From positions 124,001 through 188,000 of the forward strand of contig NZ_SRSO01000005.1 in the NCBI RefSeq assembly GCF_004791695.1: a stretch of 64,000 bases of DNA. Reading direction: 5' to 3'. The DNA comes from Flavivirga rizhaonensis (GTDB taxonomy: Bacteria; Bacteroidota; Bacteroidia; Flavobacteriales; Flavobacteriaceae). The notes beneath the pieces are model-generated. The model searched no databases. It was not told the origin of the DNA and saw only the letters and a program-made list of their open reading frames with translations. The position numbers and the translations under genes are program-made. Of the stretch, positions 1-8,307 are shown piece by piece. Each line of letters starts with the position of its first letter. Position 1 is the first letter of the stretch.

Positions 1-578
1 GCACTAATTATTAGCACTCTGATGTTGGACTAGTTTCCTGATAATTCAACTAAAGTATGAAGTTTGTTAATGTGATGATTATGCCCCTAGGAGTTATCAA
101 CAAAATTGATAGTGAATGATTGATACTAAAAAGATTAGTAATCCTTTTGCAAAGATACTCTAATAAACAAGAATAACTAATACTTGTATTTTTGTCCCAA
201 TCAAAAAATATAATAGAAGCTTTCTTTTTGTAAAAATAGAAGTACGAAAACCTAATAAGGAACCCTTATGAAAAGCCTTAGCCTAGTTCTTCAAATGTTA
301 ATATTTATTTTTTAATTATCTCATTTTAATAATATTTAGATGTAATGAACAAAACTTAATGAATACCTGTTTAAAAGTGCAAAAGAAAGATGAAAGAACT
401 TAGAATTAAAGAACTAAAAAAGGAAATCGAACAATTTAAAAACTATTACTAAAAAAGGGTTTGGATGCGATGGTAAAATTAAGTTTGGAATAGACCACCT
501 AACAACAACAGCAATCGTTGTACAAGATAAAAAACACAGAACCTAACCCAAAAGCTCCTTTTAAGGGGCTTTTATTTG
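1..578. other. Intergenic region with coding remnants
   Basis: No intact gene is visible. Between about 390 and 545 on the plus strand there are two short open stretches. One is an 18-codon ORF from an ATG at 390, rich in Lys and Glu. The other is a 31-codon stretch without a start that ends in a stop near 545. They look like debris of a decayed gene that I cannot identify. A TATTTTTG box at 187-194 (plus) and CAAAGATA at 150-157 (TATCTTTG on the minus strand) match the flavobacterial -7 consensus, but neither has a well-spaced TTG. Confidence 0.4.
550..573 (-). terminator. Hairpin downstream of envC-like gene
   Basis: A 9-bp stem (AAAAGCTCC pairing with GGGGCTTTT, one G-T wobble) encloses the loop TTTTAA. 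It starts five bases beyond the stop codon of the EnvC-like gene and ends the minus-strand operon. The T-run is clearer on the plus strand, so it may act in both directions. Confidence 0.65.
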
Positions 579-1808
579 TCACATTTTATAAATCCAGGAA
601 GCTGGGTTTTCTGTTTTTGTGCCTTTAGATATTGTGAAACTTAAAATTGTTTCTCCATTTGAGGGGTTTGTAAACACCTTACCAATTACTTGCTTTGTTA
701 ATACTTTATCCCCTTTTTTCACATTAACGCTAGATAAATTTTTATATATAGTTAAATAATCTCCATGACGAATCATCACAATGGGATTTACATTTTTCAT
801 TTTAAGTATTTCACTTACTTCACCATTAAAAACAGCTCTAACTTTAGCTCCTTTTTGTGTAGCTATACGTACACCATGACTCTTAATTGTTAATGATTTA
901 TCTATAGGGTGTCTTTGCGTACCATATCCTAATCTTACAACGCCTCTTTCAACTGGCCATGGTAACTTACCTTTGTTTGCTATAAACTTAGATGCTAAAA
1001 CTTTTTCTTCGGCTGTAAGCACAAAACTTTTTGAACTAGTTACTTTACCTGCTTTTCTATTAGACTTAGCTATAGCTGCTTTAATAATACGGTCTATTTC
1101 ATTATCAATTCTATCGGCCTCTTTCTGTTTTCTCCTTATTTGAGATGCATATAATGATAAGTTCTTTTTTATTGATTTCATTAAAGCTTCATGCTCCTTG
1201 CGTTCTGTTTCTAATGTTTTTTGAATTACTTTATTATCAGCAATCAATCTTTTTTTATCTTCTTTTTGACCTTGTAAGCTTCTATTTATATTCTGTAATT
1301 CTAGCGTTTTGGCCTTTATCGTTTCCCCTTGTTGTTTTTGGTGATCTGAATATTGTTTTATGTACTGTAATCGTTTATAAGCTTGTTTAAAATCATTAGA
1401 GGACAACAAAAACATGATTCTACTTTGCTTATTTTTGCTTTTATAAGACTTCACTATCATAGCAGCGTAATCTTGCTTTAGCTGCTTTAATTCATCTCTA
1501 AGCGTACCTATCTTCTTTTGATTTGAATTAATTTTACGTGTTATTAAATTAGCTTGTTGATTAGTAACCTTTATAAGATTAGATAACACACTTATTTTAT
1601 AATTAAAATCTTCAATTAATGATATTTGCGATTTTTCTTTAGACTTGTTCTCAGCACGTAACTCATTAATTTTCTGAATTTCTCTACGTAATTCTTGTCG
1701 TCGTGTTTCTAGTTGCTTTTGTTTATTATTCTGAGAAAAAACAAAAGATCCACATAGCAGAAACGCCAAAAAACACACTATTGTATATGTAGATTTCTTA
1801 TTTAGCAT
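579..1808 (-). CDS. EnvC-like murein hydrolase activator (degenerate LytM/M23 domain)
   Basis: A 409-residue exported protein: signal peptide ending near residue 25 (CGSFVFSQ), a long Lys/Glu-rich coiled coil at about 28-250, and a C-terminal LytM/peptidase M23 domain at about 280-405. The zinc-site residues of active M23 enzymes are not all present. After His311 the usual Asp four residues on is Ile315, and the final Tyr-Ala-His-Leu motif reads Tyr-Lys-Asn-Leu (355-358). E. coli EnvC is likewise inactive and activates N-acetylmuramyl-L-alanine amidases at the division septum, so an activator role is inferred. The start ATG overlaps the stop of the upstream DUF4292 gene (TAATG), implying translational coupling. 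It is the last gene of the operon. Confidence 0.85.
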   Translation of the reverse strand: MLNKKSTYTIVCFLAFLLCGSFVFSQNNKQKQLETRRQELRREIQKINELRAENKSKEKSQISLIEDFNYKISVLSNLIKVTNQQANLITRKINSNQKKIGTLRDELKQLKQDYAAMIVKSYKSKNKQSRIMFLLSSNDFKQAYKRLQYIKQYSDHQKQQGETIKAKTLELQNINRSLQGQKEDKKRLIADNKVIQKTLETERKEHEALMKSIKKNLSLYASQIRRKQKEADRIDNEIDRIIKAAIAKSNRKAGKVTSSKSFVLTAEEKVLASKFIANKGKLPWPVERGVVRLGYGTQRHPIDKSLTIKSHGVRIATQKGAKVRAVFNGEVSEILKMKNVNPIVMIRHGDYLTIYKNLSSVNVKKGDKVLTKQVIGKVFTNPSNGETILSFTISKGTKTENPASWIYKM

Positions 1809-2575
1809 TAAAGCTTTATTTCTTTAAAACCTGATGGTATTTTAAATGGAAATCGCAACTCTTCATTTAGGCTAACATTTTTGAATTCTAAATTTATAAT
1901 CGTTTCTTGATTAGTCTCCAAAGCGATTACTTTTATCTTTTCTGGAAGAATTTGTTTCTCAACTTCTTGATGTGATAAATAATCTATTTGTAAATGTCTA
2001 AATTCTTTTGGTTGCGAAATTTGCTGTGACTTTACTTTAAAATGTGATGGATCTAACAAAAAGAATATTTCAAAAAGCTCACGTTGTTTTTTAGGTTGAA
2101 GGATATAGAGTTTATCATCAACAGAAGCTTTATAATTCCCTTCTTTTAAATCGAATATAGTTTCTCCCAATAATAAATTTTGAACCTTTTGAAAATCTAA
2201 TTCGGTTCCCAATAAATCACTCAAATATTTATAATCACCATCAAAATAAGTATTATCTAACTTATTATAAAAACTAACTCTTTCTGGTGTAACCAATGCT
2301 TTTACTATTGAAAATGTGGCACTAATCCATAAAGCTTCATCCTTTTTAGCTCTAAAATTTACCGAATGGGTTTGCGAATCTTCTCCTTGCACATACGTTA
2401 TTTTAAGAGTAGATCTAAGCGTCTTAAAGCCTGGTGCTTGTTTTGCGTTTTCTTTTATTAATTGTTTGGTAGAAAGCTTGTAATTAGCTTCTCCAGCAAC
2501 AATGGTTCTTGATGATTTACAATTAAATATTAAGAACACTAAAAAGGTTAAAGTGAATTGAGAGCGTATTTTCAT
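1808..2575 (-). CDS. DUF4292 family lipoprotein
   Basis: 255 residues with an N-terminal hydrophobic segment followed by a lipobox-like Ile-Phe-Asn-Cys (Cys19), so probably a lipoprotein. The remainder fits DUF4292, a Bacteroidota family thought to share the LolA/LolB-like half-barrel fold. No biochemical role is established. Its constant position between a TPR protein and an EnvC-like protein suggests an envelope function. It is coupled by one-base TAATG overlaps to both neighbours (2575 upstream, 1808 downstream). Confidence 0.8.
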   Translation of the reverse strand: MKIRSQFTLTFLVFLIFNCKSSRTIVAGEANYKLSTKQLIKENAKQAPGFKTLRSTLKITYVQGEDSQTHSVNFRAKKDEALWISATFSIVKALVTPERVSFYNKLDNTYFDGDYKYLSDLLGTELDFQKVQNLLLGETIFDLKEGNYKASVDDKLYILQPKKQRELFEIFFLLDPSHFKVKSQQISQPKEFRHLQIDYLSHQEVEKQILPEKIKVIALETNQETIINLEFKNVSLNEELRFPFKIPSGFKEIKL

Positions 2576-3936
2576 TAATTTGAACTTTCTAATTGTTTTG
2601 CTTTATCACTAAACGTTTTTGCCTTAGCTGTATTGTTTAATAAACTATGGGCCTTACTTAACTGATTATAAAAATCTGCTTCCATTTTAGTATCATCAAT
2701 AATATAATCTAAACCTGCCTCTAAAGCTTCTATTGCTTTTTTCGGTTGATTTAATTTATTTAAAGCAACACCATTTATTAAGTAAAACAAAGGTTGAGAC
2801 GGAAACTTTTGAAGTACTTCATCACTTTTTTCTTTAGCTGAATCATACTTTTGTAAATCTATATATAGTAACAGTACATTGCGTAAAACACCAAAATTAT
2901 TTGCCTCTAACTTTAATGCTGCTTCAAAATATTCTAAAGCTTTTCCTTTATTCTTTTTAGCTAAATAGTACTGGCCTAATTCAATAAGTGTTTTACTATT
3001 ACTGCGGTTATCAATCAGGGCAGTAGCTTCTACCAAATCGGCTTCATACTTTGGGTTCTTTCCAACAAAACTTACAAAATCTGTTAATACTTTAAGTTTT
3101 GCTTCTGGTTTTATTTCATTGCTTTTAATAACAATTTTCATAGATTCGATAGCTTTTTCAGCATCATTATCGTCTAAATAAAATTTATATAAAGCCAAAT
3201 GGACTAGTTGCGAATTCGGATTAATCTTTAATAATTCTTTAGCCGTTTCAAAGGCTTTTACTTTTTCATTATTTTCACTGTAACGGAAAATTAAAGCTAG
3301 GTAATTAGATTCTTTATCAGGATGGTTTTCAACACGTTTTTCCAAATTCTTTATTTGATCTTTTTTACGCCCTGTTGCTTCATAAATTTGGTTACGCATC
3401 GCATCACGAGACAATGAAATTCCAAATTCAGAATCTAATTCGTCTAAAAGTTTTAAAGCATCATCATACTTCTTAGACCTAAGATAAAGAGAAGCCAAAT
3501 CTTCTTTATAGTCTGGATGGTATTTAACAAGCTGCTTGATCGTTTTTATAGCTTTATCATAATCATTTTGCGATGCATAAAACCCATATAGTTCATCTAA
3601 AAACCATTCATTATCTGGGTCTTTACTAATAGCTTTTTTTAAAGCTTCTTCTGCTGCTCCAAAATTCTTAAGCTTTTTATAGTTCTTACCTAATTCGTAA
3701 TACAAAACCGCAACAGAGTTGTCTAATTCTATACATTTTAAAAGTGCTTCAACCGACCTATCATAATTTTCAATACCTTTTTGTTTTAAGGCTTCGTAGA
3801 AAGATTCTTGAAACTTATCTTCAACGTTACCTAAATCGTCATCCGGTTTCTTGTTAAAATCTACTTGTGCATAATTCTCCTGTGGAAAGATTAATATTCC
3901 AAAGAGAATAAATAATATGTAGATTTTATACTTCAT
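2575..3936 (-). CDS. Exported tetratricopeptide repeat protein
   Basis: 453 residues: signal peptide (residues 1 to about 23, ending YAQ) and then roughly ten TPR units covering about 45-450, for example those beginning near AVLYYELGKNY and TLIELGQYYLAKKNKGKA. TPR arrays are protein-interaction scaffolds, and here the protein should act in the periplasm. It is the first of three genes coupled by one-base overlaps (TPR, DUF4292, EnvC-like), so it may serve cell-wall remodelling or outer-membrane assembly; this is inferred from context. A palindromic repeat (3941-3958) sits within 25 bases upstream of the start. Confidence 0.8.
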   Translation of the reverse strand: MKYKIYILFILFGILIFPQENYAQVDFNKKPDDDLGNVEDKFQESFYEALKQKGIENYDRSVEALLKCIELDNSVAVLYYELGKNYKKLKNFGAAEEALKKAISKDPDNEWFLDELYGFYASQNDYDKAIKTIKQLVKYHPDYKEDLASLYLRSKKYDDALKLLDELDSEFGISLSRDAMRNQIYEATGRKKDQIKNLEKRVENHPDKESNYLALIFRYSENNEKVKAFETAKELLKINPNSQLVHLALYKFYLDDNDAEKAIESMKIVIKSNEIKPEAKLKVLTDFVSFVGKNPKYEADLVEATALIDNRSNSKTLIELGQYYLAKKNKGKALEYFEAALKLEANNFGVLRNVLLLYIDLQKYDSAKEKSDEVLQKFPSQPLFYLINGVALNKLNQPKKAIEALEAGLDYIIDDTKMEADFYNQLSKAHSLLNNTAKAKTFSDKAKQLESSN

Positions 3937-3940
3937 ACAA

Positions 3941-3993
3941 TGCCTGCGTAGGCAGGTATCTTTTAAATTAAACTTATTCTACATAAGCAGGAA
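3941..3993. repeat. Palindromic repeat unit between TPR and nucleotidyltransferase genes
   Basis: The unit begins with TGCCTGCGTAGGCAGGTA (3941-3958), followed by an AT-rich spacer and a decayed second palindrome (about 3976-3993) ending GCAGGAA. The same two-palindrome layout recurs at 5019-5074. The unit touches the nucleotidyltransferase stop codon at 3994. Confidence 0.75.
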
Positions 3994-5013
3994 TTATTCC
4001 AAAACAGAATAATCACCAATACTTACAGATGTATAATTGCCATCATATTTAACATGGTTACCTATCATAGCTTCATCTAAATTAGCATTTTTAATGGTCG
4101 TATTTGTTTGAATTAAGCTATTCTTAACAGTTGAATTCTCAATAACACTATTGTTCCCTACAGATACATGAGGACCAACTGTACTATCCTTAAGAATAAC
4201 ATTTTCACCAATAAAACAAGGTTCTATGATGGTTGAATTATCCAATTTTGCTGACGCTGATACTAATCGCTCATTGCCATCTGCTTTTAAAAAGCTTAAC
4301 ATTCTTTGATTCGTTTCAATGGTTATCGCTTTATTTCCGCAGTCCATCCATTCATCAACAGTTCCTGTTTTAAACACTTTTCCTTCAGCCATCATTCGTT
4401 TAATACCATCATTAATTTGGTATTCTCCTCCATTCATAACATTTTCATCCAGAATTTTTTGTAGTTTTTCTTTTAAAACGGCCACATCTTTAAAATAGTA
4501 AATTCCAATAACTGCTTGGTCGCTCACAAAGGTTTCTGGTTTTTCAACCAACTCAACAATCTCGTTATTTTTGTTTAATTTAACAACACCGTAAGCTTCA
4601 GGGTTCTCTACTTGTTTTGTCCAAATAACACTATCTGCAGTTGCATCTAAATCAAATTCAGCTCTAATTAGTGTATCTGCATATGCAATAACCGCTGATC
4701 CAGACAATGATGGTTTTGCACACATAATGGCGTGACCAGTTCCTAAGGGTTGATCTTGACGATAAATAGAAGCTTTAGCGCCTAAACCTTTAGCCAAATC
4801 TTCTAAGCTTGACACGACATTATCGCCAAACCACGCTGGATCGCCTAAGACAAAGGCTATTTCTTCTATAGGTTGTTTTAAAACTTTAACTATATCTTTT
4901 ACCAGCCTATGAACAATAGGTTGTCCAGCTACTGGAATTAATGGTTTTGGAACTGTTAAACTGTGTGGACGTAGACGAGACCCGCGTCCTGCCATTGGTA
5001 CTATTATTTTCAT
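3994..5013 (-). CDS. Sugar-phosphate nucleotidyltransferase with left-handed beta-helix tail
   Basis: 339 residues from the preferred ATG at 5013; an in-frame ATG two codons upstream (5019) is also possible. The N-terminal NTP-transferase domain carries the nucleotide-binding signature PMAGRGSRLRPHSLTVPKPL near residues 6-25. The C-terminal third has hexapeptide-type repeats (short I/V-x-N-S-x-I strings) forming a left-handed beta-helix. The family makes NDP-sugars from sugar-1-phosphates; the exact sugar cannot be read from sequence. Neighbours are dUTPase upstream and the TPR/DUF4292/EnvC trio downstream. The gene is flanked on both sides by the same palindromic repeat unit. Confidence 0.85.
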   Translation of the reverse strand: MKIIVPMAGRGSRLRPHSLTVPKPLIPVAGQPIVHRLVKDIVKVLKQPIEEIAFVLGDPAWFGDNVVSSLEDLAKGLGAKASIYRQDQPLGTGHAIMCAKPSLSGSAVIAYADTLIRAEFDLDATADSVIWTKQVENPEAYGVVKLNKNNEIVELVEKPETFVSDQAVIGIYYFKDVAVLKEKLQKILDENVMNGGEYQINDGIKRMMAEGKVFKTGTVDEWMDCGNKAITIETNQRMLSFLKADGNERLVSASAKLDNSTIIEPCFIGENVILKDSTVGPHVSVGNNSVIENSTVKNSLIQTNTTIKNANLDEAMIGNHVKYDGNYTSVSIGDYSVLE

Positions 5014-5018
5014 ATACA

Positions 5019-5036
5019 TGCCTGCGAAAGCAGGTA
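5019..5036. repeat. Palindrome upstream of the nucleotidyltransferase gene
   Basis: TGCCTGCGAAAGCAGGTA is an imperfect 18-bp palindrome that differs from the copy at 3941-3958 in only two bases. It is followed after 18 bases by the left inverted repeat of the GIY-YIG element. Confidence 0.75.
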
Positions 5037-5054
5037 TCTTTTTGGTTAAACTTT

Positions 5055-5433
5055 ATTCCTGCGAAGGCAGGAATCTCATTGTTTTATCTTAATTTATTAA
5101 AATTTAAATTCCAGTTGGTACTAAGGTCAGCCCAACTTGGATTCATTTCTTCTATCAGTTTTATTTTCCAATCTCTTTTCCATTTTTTGAATTGTCTTTC
5201 TCTTTTTTCAGCTTCACTTCCATTTTCAAACTCTTCAAAATAAATCTAGATAACCGCAATTATATTTTGCTGTAAAAGATTTTGGGTATATTTTTAATTT
5301 ATGCTCTTTTACTCTTTCATCAAAATTATCTGTTACTCCTATTATATAAAACGCCGTTTGTTTTGTTTGCCATTATACAAACGTACCAATGTTTCATACA
5401 TTTTTGCGATGAGATTCCTGCCTTCGCAGGAAT
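5055..5433. mobile_element. Inverted-repeat-bounded element carrying a GIY-YIG relic
   Basis: Positions 5055-5079 and 5409-5433 are perfect 25-bp inverted copies of one another. Each begins or ends with the palindrome ATTCCTGCGAAGGCAGGAAT (5055-5074; its reverse complement is at 5414-5433). Between them lies only a frameshifted GIY-YIG nuclease gene. The right repeat ends exactly at the base before the dut stop codon. The layout resembles a small transposable or repeat-associated cassette. Mobility is inferred, not shown. Confidence 0.6.
5084..5397 (-). pseudogene. GIY-YIG endonuclease pseudogene
   Basis: Reading from ATG at 5397 gives an N-terminus of the small GIY-YIG family (KHWYVCIMANKTNGVLY). 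A single inserted base then shifts the frame. In the next frame the protein continues IGVTDNFDERVKEHKLKI and on through FTAKYNCGYL. A second inserted base near the middle shifts back to a frame running EEFENGSEAEKRERQFKKWK, then an intact tail NPSWADLSTNWNL to a stop at 5084. Correcting both frameshifts restores a full-length protein of about 100 residues, so decay is recent. The family cleaves DNA with a metal-dependent GIY-YIG core; this copy should be inactive. Confidence 0.8.
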
Positions 5434-5868
5434 TTATTTGACTCCCGTACTGCCAAATCCACCTTCTCCACGAGAGGTTTCAGATAATTCTTCTACAATA
5501 ATCCATTCAGCTCTTTCATGTTTTGCAATTACTAATTGCGCAATACGTTCTCCGTTTTCAATAATAAAATCTTCGTTTGAAAGATTCACTAAAATCACGC
5601 CAATTTCACCTCTATAATCTGCATCAACCGTTCCTGGAGCATTTAAAACAGTAATGCCCTTTTTAGCAGCTAAACCACTCCTTGGACGTACTTGGGCTTC
5701 GTAACCAACTGGTACTTCAATAAATAAGCCCGTTCCTACAACACTTCTTTCTAAAGGTTTTAAAACTCTTGGTTCAGAAATATTTGCACGTAAATCCATA
5801 CCAGCTGAGGCAATGGTTTCATAATGTGGTAAATCGTGTTTGGATTTGTTTATTATTTTTATTTGCAT
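5434..5868 (-). CDS. dut: dUTP diphosphatase
   Basis: 144 residues from the ATG at 5868 ([14 protein letters not shown]). An upstream in-frame TTG only extends into a palindrome and is not favoured. It hydrolyses dUTP to dUMP and pyrophosphate, keeping uracil out of DNA and supplying thymidylate synthesis. The conserved trimeric dUTPase motifs are visible: [34 protein letters not shown] and the C-terminal phosphate-binding GEGGFGSTG. Length is normal. It lies between a flippase gene and the nucleotidyltransferase on the same strand, a common flavobacterial order. Confidence 0.95.
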   Translation of the reverse strand: MQIKIINKSKHDLPHYETIASAGMDLRANISEPRVLKPLERSVVGTGLFIEVPVGYEAQVRPRSGLAAKKGITVLNAPGTVDADYRGEIGVILVNLSNEDFIIENGERIAQLVIAKHERAEWIIVEELSETSRGEGGFGSTGVK

Positions 5869-5881
5869 TCTCATCTTCCGT

Positions 5882-5896
5882 CTTCCCAAAGGGAAG
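5882..5896. repeat. Short palindrome upstream of dut
   Basis: CTTCCCAAAGGGAAG, a 6-bp stem with a 3-base loop, lies between the flippase stop (5902) and the dut start (5868). A similar stem occurs upstream of atpG (13615-13630). Confidence 0.6.
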
Positions 5897-5901
5897 AACT
5901 T

Positions 5902-7332
5902 TTATTTGTTATTTAATATTCGTTTTATTTCGTTTTTTTCTGAAAAATATACGATTCCCAAAAATACTAAAACAATTACTGTACCCATGTAATAATTGGT
6001 GTTAAATCTGTAATAAGATAATGCTGATAAAACAATTGCCAATATTAAATAGCTTCCTATTTTCAAAATATCATAGGGCACTGGATAATGTTTTTTTCCT
6101 AGGAGGTATGAAATAACCATCATACAGGAATAAGCGGTTAGCGTTGCCCATGCTGATGCCATAAAACCTATTTTTTCAATCATAAAATAATTAAAAACTA
6201 TAGTAATAAATGCCCCTATAATAGAAATATACATTCCAAATCTGGTTTTATCAGTCAATTTGTACCAAATGGCTAAATTGAAATAAATACCTAAACATAA
6301 ATTTGCTAACAATACTATTGGAACGATCTCAATTGCCACCCAATACGATGCATCTCTTACAATAAGTTCCTTAAAAATATTGAGATAAGCGACAATGCCC
6401 ACCAGCATAAAACTTCCACAGATTACAAAATATTTCATAATAGTGGCGTACGTTGCTTTAGCATTTTTTTCTTTGGCATGATTAAAAAAGAAAGGTTCTG
6501 CACCAAGTCGGAAAGCTTGAATAAAAATAGTCATAAAAACAGCTATTTTATAACAACCGCTATAGGCACCGTTTATATCTTTTCCTAAGATATTTGGTAA
6601 TAACCATTTGTCAAAATTTTCATTTATAACATACGCAAGACCAGCAATCATAATAGGCCATCCATAACTTGTCAATTGTTTAAAAATTGAGAAACTAAAT
6701 TGAATTTTGGTTCTAAAAAAATAAGGAGAGAGCAGTAATAGTGTCACGATACTTGCCGCTAAATTGGATATAAAAATATACTTAACCAGATTATTATTAT
6801 CATAATCTGGAAACTGGATTCCAAACTTCGGGATAGCCCAAAGGAAGAAAAAGTTTAGCAATACGTAAACAATAATGTTGGAGAGTTTTATTGCGGTAAA
6901 CTTAATAGGTCTTCCTGTAGCTCTTAAATAAGCGAATGGAGCAACCACTAAAGCATCGAGCGATAAAACACCAACCAGTAAATTAAAGTAAGTTGGATCC
7001 AAGTTAACCATCGAAGCCAACTGCTCATTAAACCAAATAATTGGCAACAAAAACAACACCGTAGAAGTAACTAAGCTGATAAAAACTGTTGAAAATATTT
7101 TTCCTTTTTCATCGCTTTTGCTGAAGAACCTAAAAAAAGCCGTTTCCATACCGTAGGTTAATAATACATTAAAAAACGCGGCATAGATATAAAATGTGGT
7201 GTTATCTGAATAACTGGAAGTGTCTAGTTTATCTGTATGAAGTGGTACTAAAATAAAATTCATAAGCCTTGGCAGAACGGTTGCCAATCCATAAATAATA
7301 GTGTCTTTAAAGAACTTTTTTAATGTACCCAA
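5902..7332 (-). CDS. Polysaccharide flippase (MOP/PST family)
   Basis: 476 residues with about 14 hydrophobic segments and the arrangement of the oligosaccharide flippase family (RfbX/Wzx, MOP superfamily), which moves lipid-linked sugars across the inner membrane. The start appears to be TTG at 7332: no in-frame ATG exists between the upstream stop and Met22, and the protein begins with a plausible amphipathic stretch (GTLKKFFKDTIIYG). It heads the operon with dut and the nucleotidyltransferase. It is separate from the second flippase in the O-antigen locus (48362-49582) and may serve another glycan or a housekeeping lipid-linked substrate. Confidence 0.85.
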   Translation of the reverse strand: MGTLKKFFKDTIIYGLATVLPRLMNFILVPLHTDKLDTSSYSDNTTFYIYAAFFNVLLTYGMETAFFRFFSKSDEKGKIFSTVFISLVTSTVLFLLPIIWFNEQLASMVNLDPTYFNLLVGVLSLDALVVAPFAYLRATGRPIKFTAIKLSNIIVYVLLNFFFLWAIPKFGIQFPDYDNNNLVKYIFISNLAASIVTLLLLSPYFFRTKIQFSFSIFKQLTSYGWPIMIAGLAYVINENFDKWLLPNILGKDINGAYSGCYKIAVFMTIFIQAFRLGAEPFFFNHAKEKNAKATYATIMKYFVICGSFMLVGIVAYLNIFKELIVRDASYWVAIEIVPIVLLANLCLGIYFNLAIWYKLTDKTRFGMYISIIGAFITIVFNYFMIEKIGFMASAWATLTAYSCMMVISYLLGKKHYPVPYDILKIGSYLILAIVLSALSYYRFNTNYYMGTVIVLVFLGIVYFSEKNEIKRILNNK

Positions 7333-7391
7333 GAAGATGTTTTTAATTCCGCTAAAAATACGTTTTTAGCAAATGCAAACCAAAAGATAAG

Positions 7392-7898
7392 TTATTGACT
7401 GTTTTGAGGTGTACTAGGATATTTTAATGACTCTTGTTTAATAATATTAGAAATCTTGTAATATTTAATTTTATGACCTTCATTATAGCGTACCACACAC
7501 TCATCTTCTTTTAATTCAAAAGGTATTTTTTTAGGGATTTCAGGAACTAAATTACCATATTCGGCAATAGGATCACTGCTCATTATAATGTCTCTATTTT
7601 GATTTGCCGATAATGCATAACGTCCAATATAGAGCCTCTTATTCTTTTCTAACTTAACCGCTTTCCCTCTAAAATAAATACTGTCTAATTCTATGTTTTT
7701 AGAATTTGACAATAAAGGAATAAAAACATTAATACCTGAACCGCCTCCTTTTACGCCAGCTACCCAATTTTTATAATAAACCTGCCCTATTTCCAGTGGC
7801 GCTGAATCTTCAAGTTTAAACGTACTAGCACATTGTGAAAAACTCATCATCATTAGAGATATTAAACATAAAAATAGTATTTGTTTTAATAATTTCAT
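7392..7898 (-). CDS. Putative lipoprotein of unknown function
   Basis: 168 residues from ATG at 7898; an in-frame TTG three codons upstream is less likely. The N-terminus is a lipoprotein signal with a Phe-Ser-Gln-Cys lipobox. The mature part is polar, with no domain I recognise. It looks conserved in style with small Flavobacteriaceae lipoproteins of unknown role. It lies 59 bases upstream of the flippase gene on the same strand. A TATCTTTG box just upstream (7917-7924) could be its promoter. Confidence 0.6.
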   Translation of the reverse strand: MKLLKQILFLCLISLMMMSFSQCASTFKLEDSAPLEIGQVYYKNWVAGVKGGGSGINVFIPLLSNSKNIELDSIYFRGKAVKLEKNKRLYIGRYALSANQNRDIIMSSDPIAEYGNLVPEIPKKIPFELKEDECVVRYNEGHKIKYYKISNIIKQESLKYPSTPQNSQ

Positions 7899-7916
7899 GG
7901 TATTCAATTGGTATTA

Positions 7917-7924
7917 CAAAGATA
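7917..7924 (-). promoter_or_regulatory. Possible -7 element of the lipoprotein gene
   Basis: CAAAGATA on the plus strand is TATCTTTG on the minus strand, matching the Bacteroidota -7 consensus TAnnTTTG. It lies 19 bases upstream of the ATG at 7898. No TTG is seen at the usual 17-23 base spacing, so support is partial. Confidence 0.35.
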
Positions 7925-7995
7925 CTATTTGCAAAAGAGATGCCATAATTTCTTAAATAAAAGCTTAATACCAATTAAACATTAAAATGTTGCAT

Positions 7996-8130
7996 TTAAA
8001 TCGTTTTCTCTAAATAAGCTTTTAGTGACTTATATGCTTTTGTTTTTAGTGATTTTAATGTCTCTAATTTAATCCCTAACCTTTCAGCACTAAATCTACT
8101 TCGGAAGGCTTTGTAGACCACAAAATAGAA
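7996..8130 (-). pseudogene. Possible ECF sigma factor C-terminal fragment
   Basis: A reading frame without a start ends at a stop at 7996. Its last residues include AERLGIKLETLKSLKTKAYK, followed by a Leu-rich tail. This resembles the helix-turn-helix of sigma-70 region 4.2 in ECF factors. The upstream part of such a gene is absent: the sequence beyond about 8130 does not continue it. Assignment is tentative because only about 40 residues remain. Confidence 0.3.
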
Positions 8131-8307
8131 AGTGCAAAAGGAATTTCTATAAGAGAAATAGACATGCAAACCCCAAAAACAAGTATAAGCTATAATCTTG
8201 TAAATGATAAAATAGCGTATACTACCGAAAACGTTTTAATTTCTCAAATAAAGAAATTCTTAAAACTAACTATCCCTGTAGGCAAGCTCCCAATGTCATT
8301 AAGTTAA
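8080..8307 (+). pseudogene. Unidentified open fragment
   Basis: An open frame of about 75 codons ends at the stop at 8305-8307; the first ATG is about 48 codons before the stop. The encoded stretch (ESAKGISIREIDMQTPKTS and following) is coding-like in composition, but I recognise no family. It abuts the sigma-like fragment on the other strand, so this may be a junction of two gene remnants. Confidence 0.25.

Noticed and set aside
1..578. Two TAnnTTTG boxes (150-157 and 187-194) as working promoters
   Set aside because: No TTG is spaced correctly and no intact gene follows on either strand.
1145..1390. 81-codon plus-strand frame inside the EnvC-like gene
   Set aside because: It is antisense to the coiled-coil coding region, which gives long Leu/Phe-rich shadow frames.
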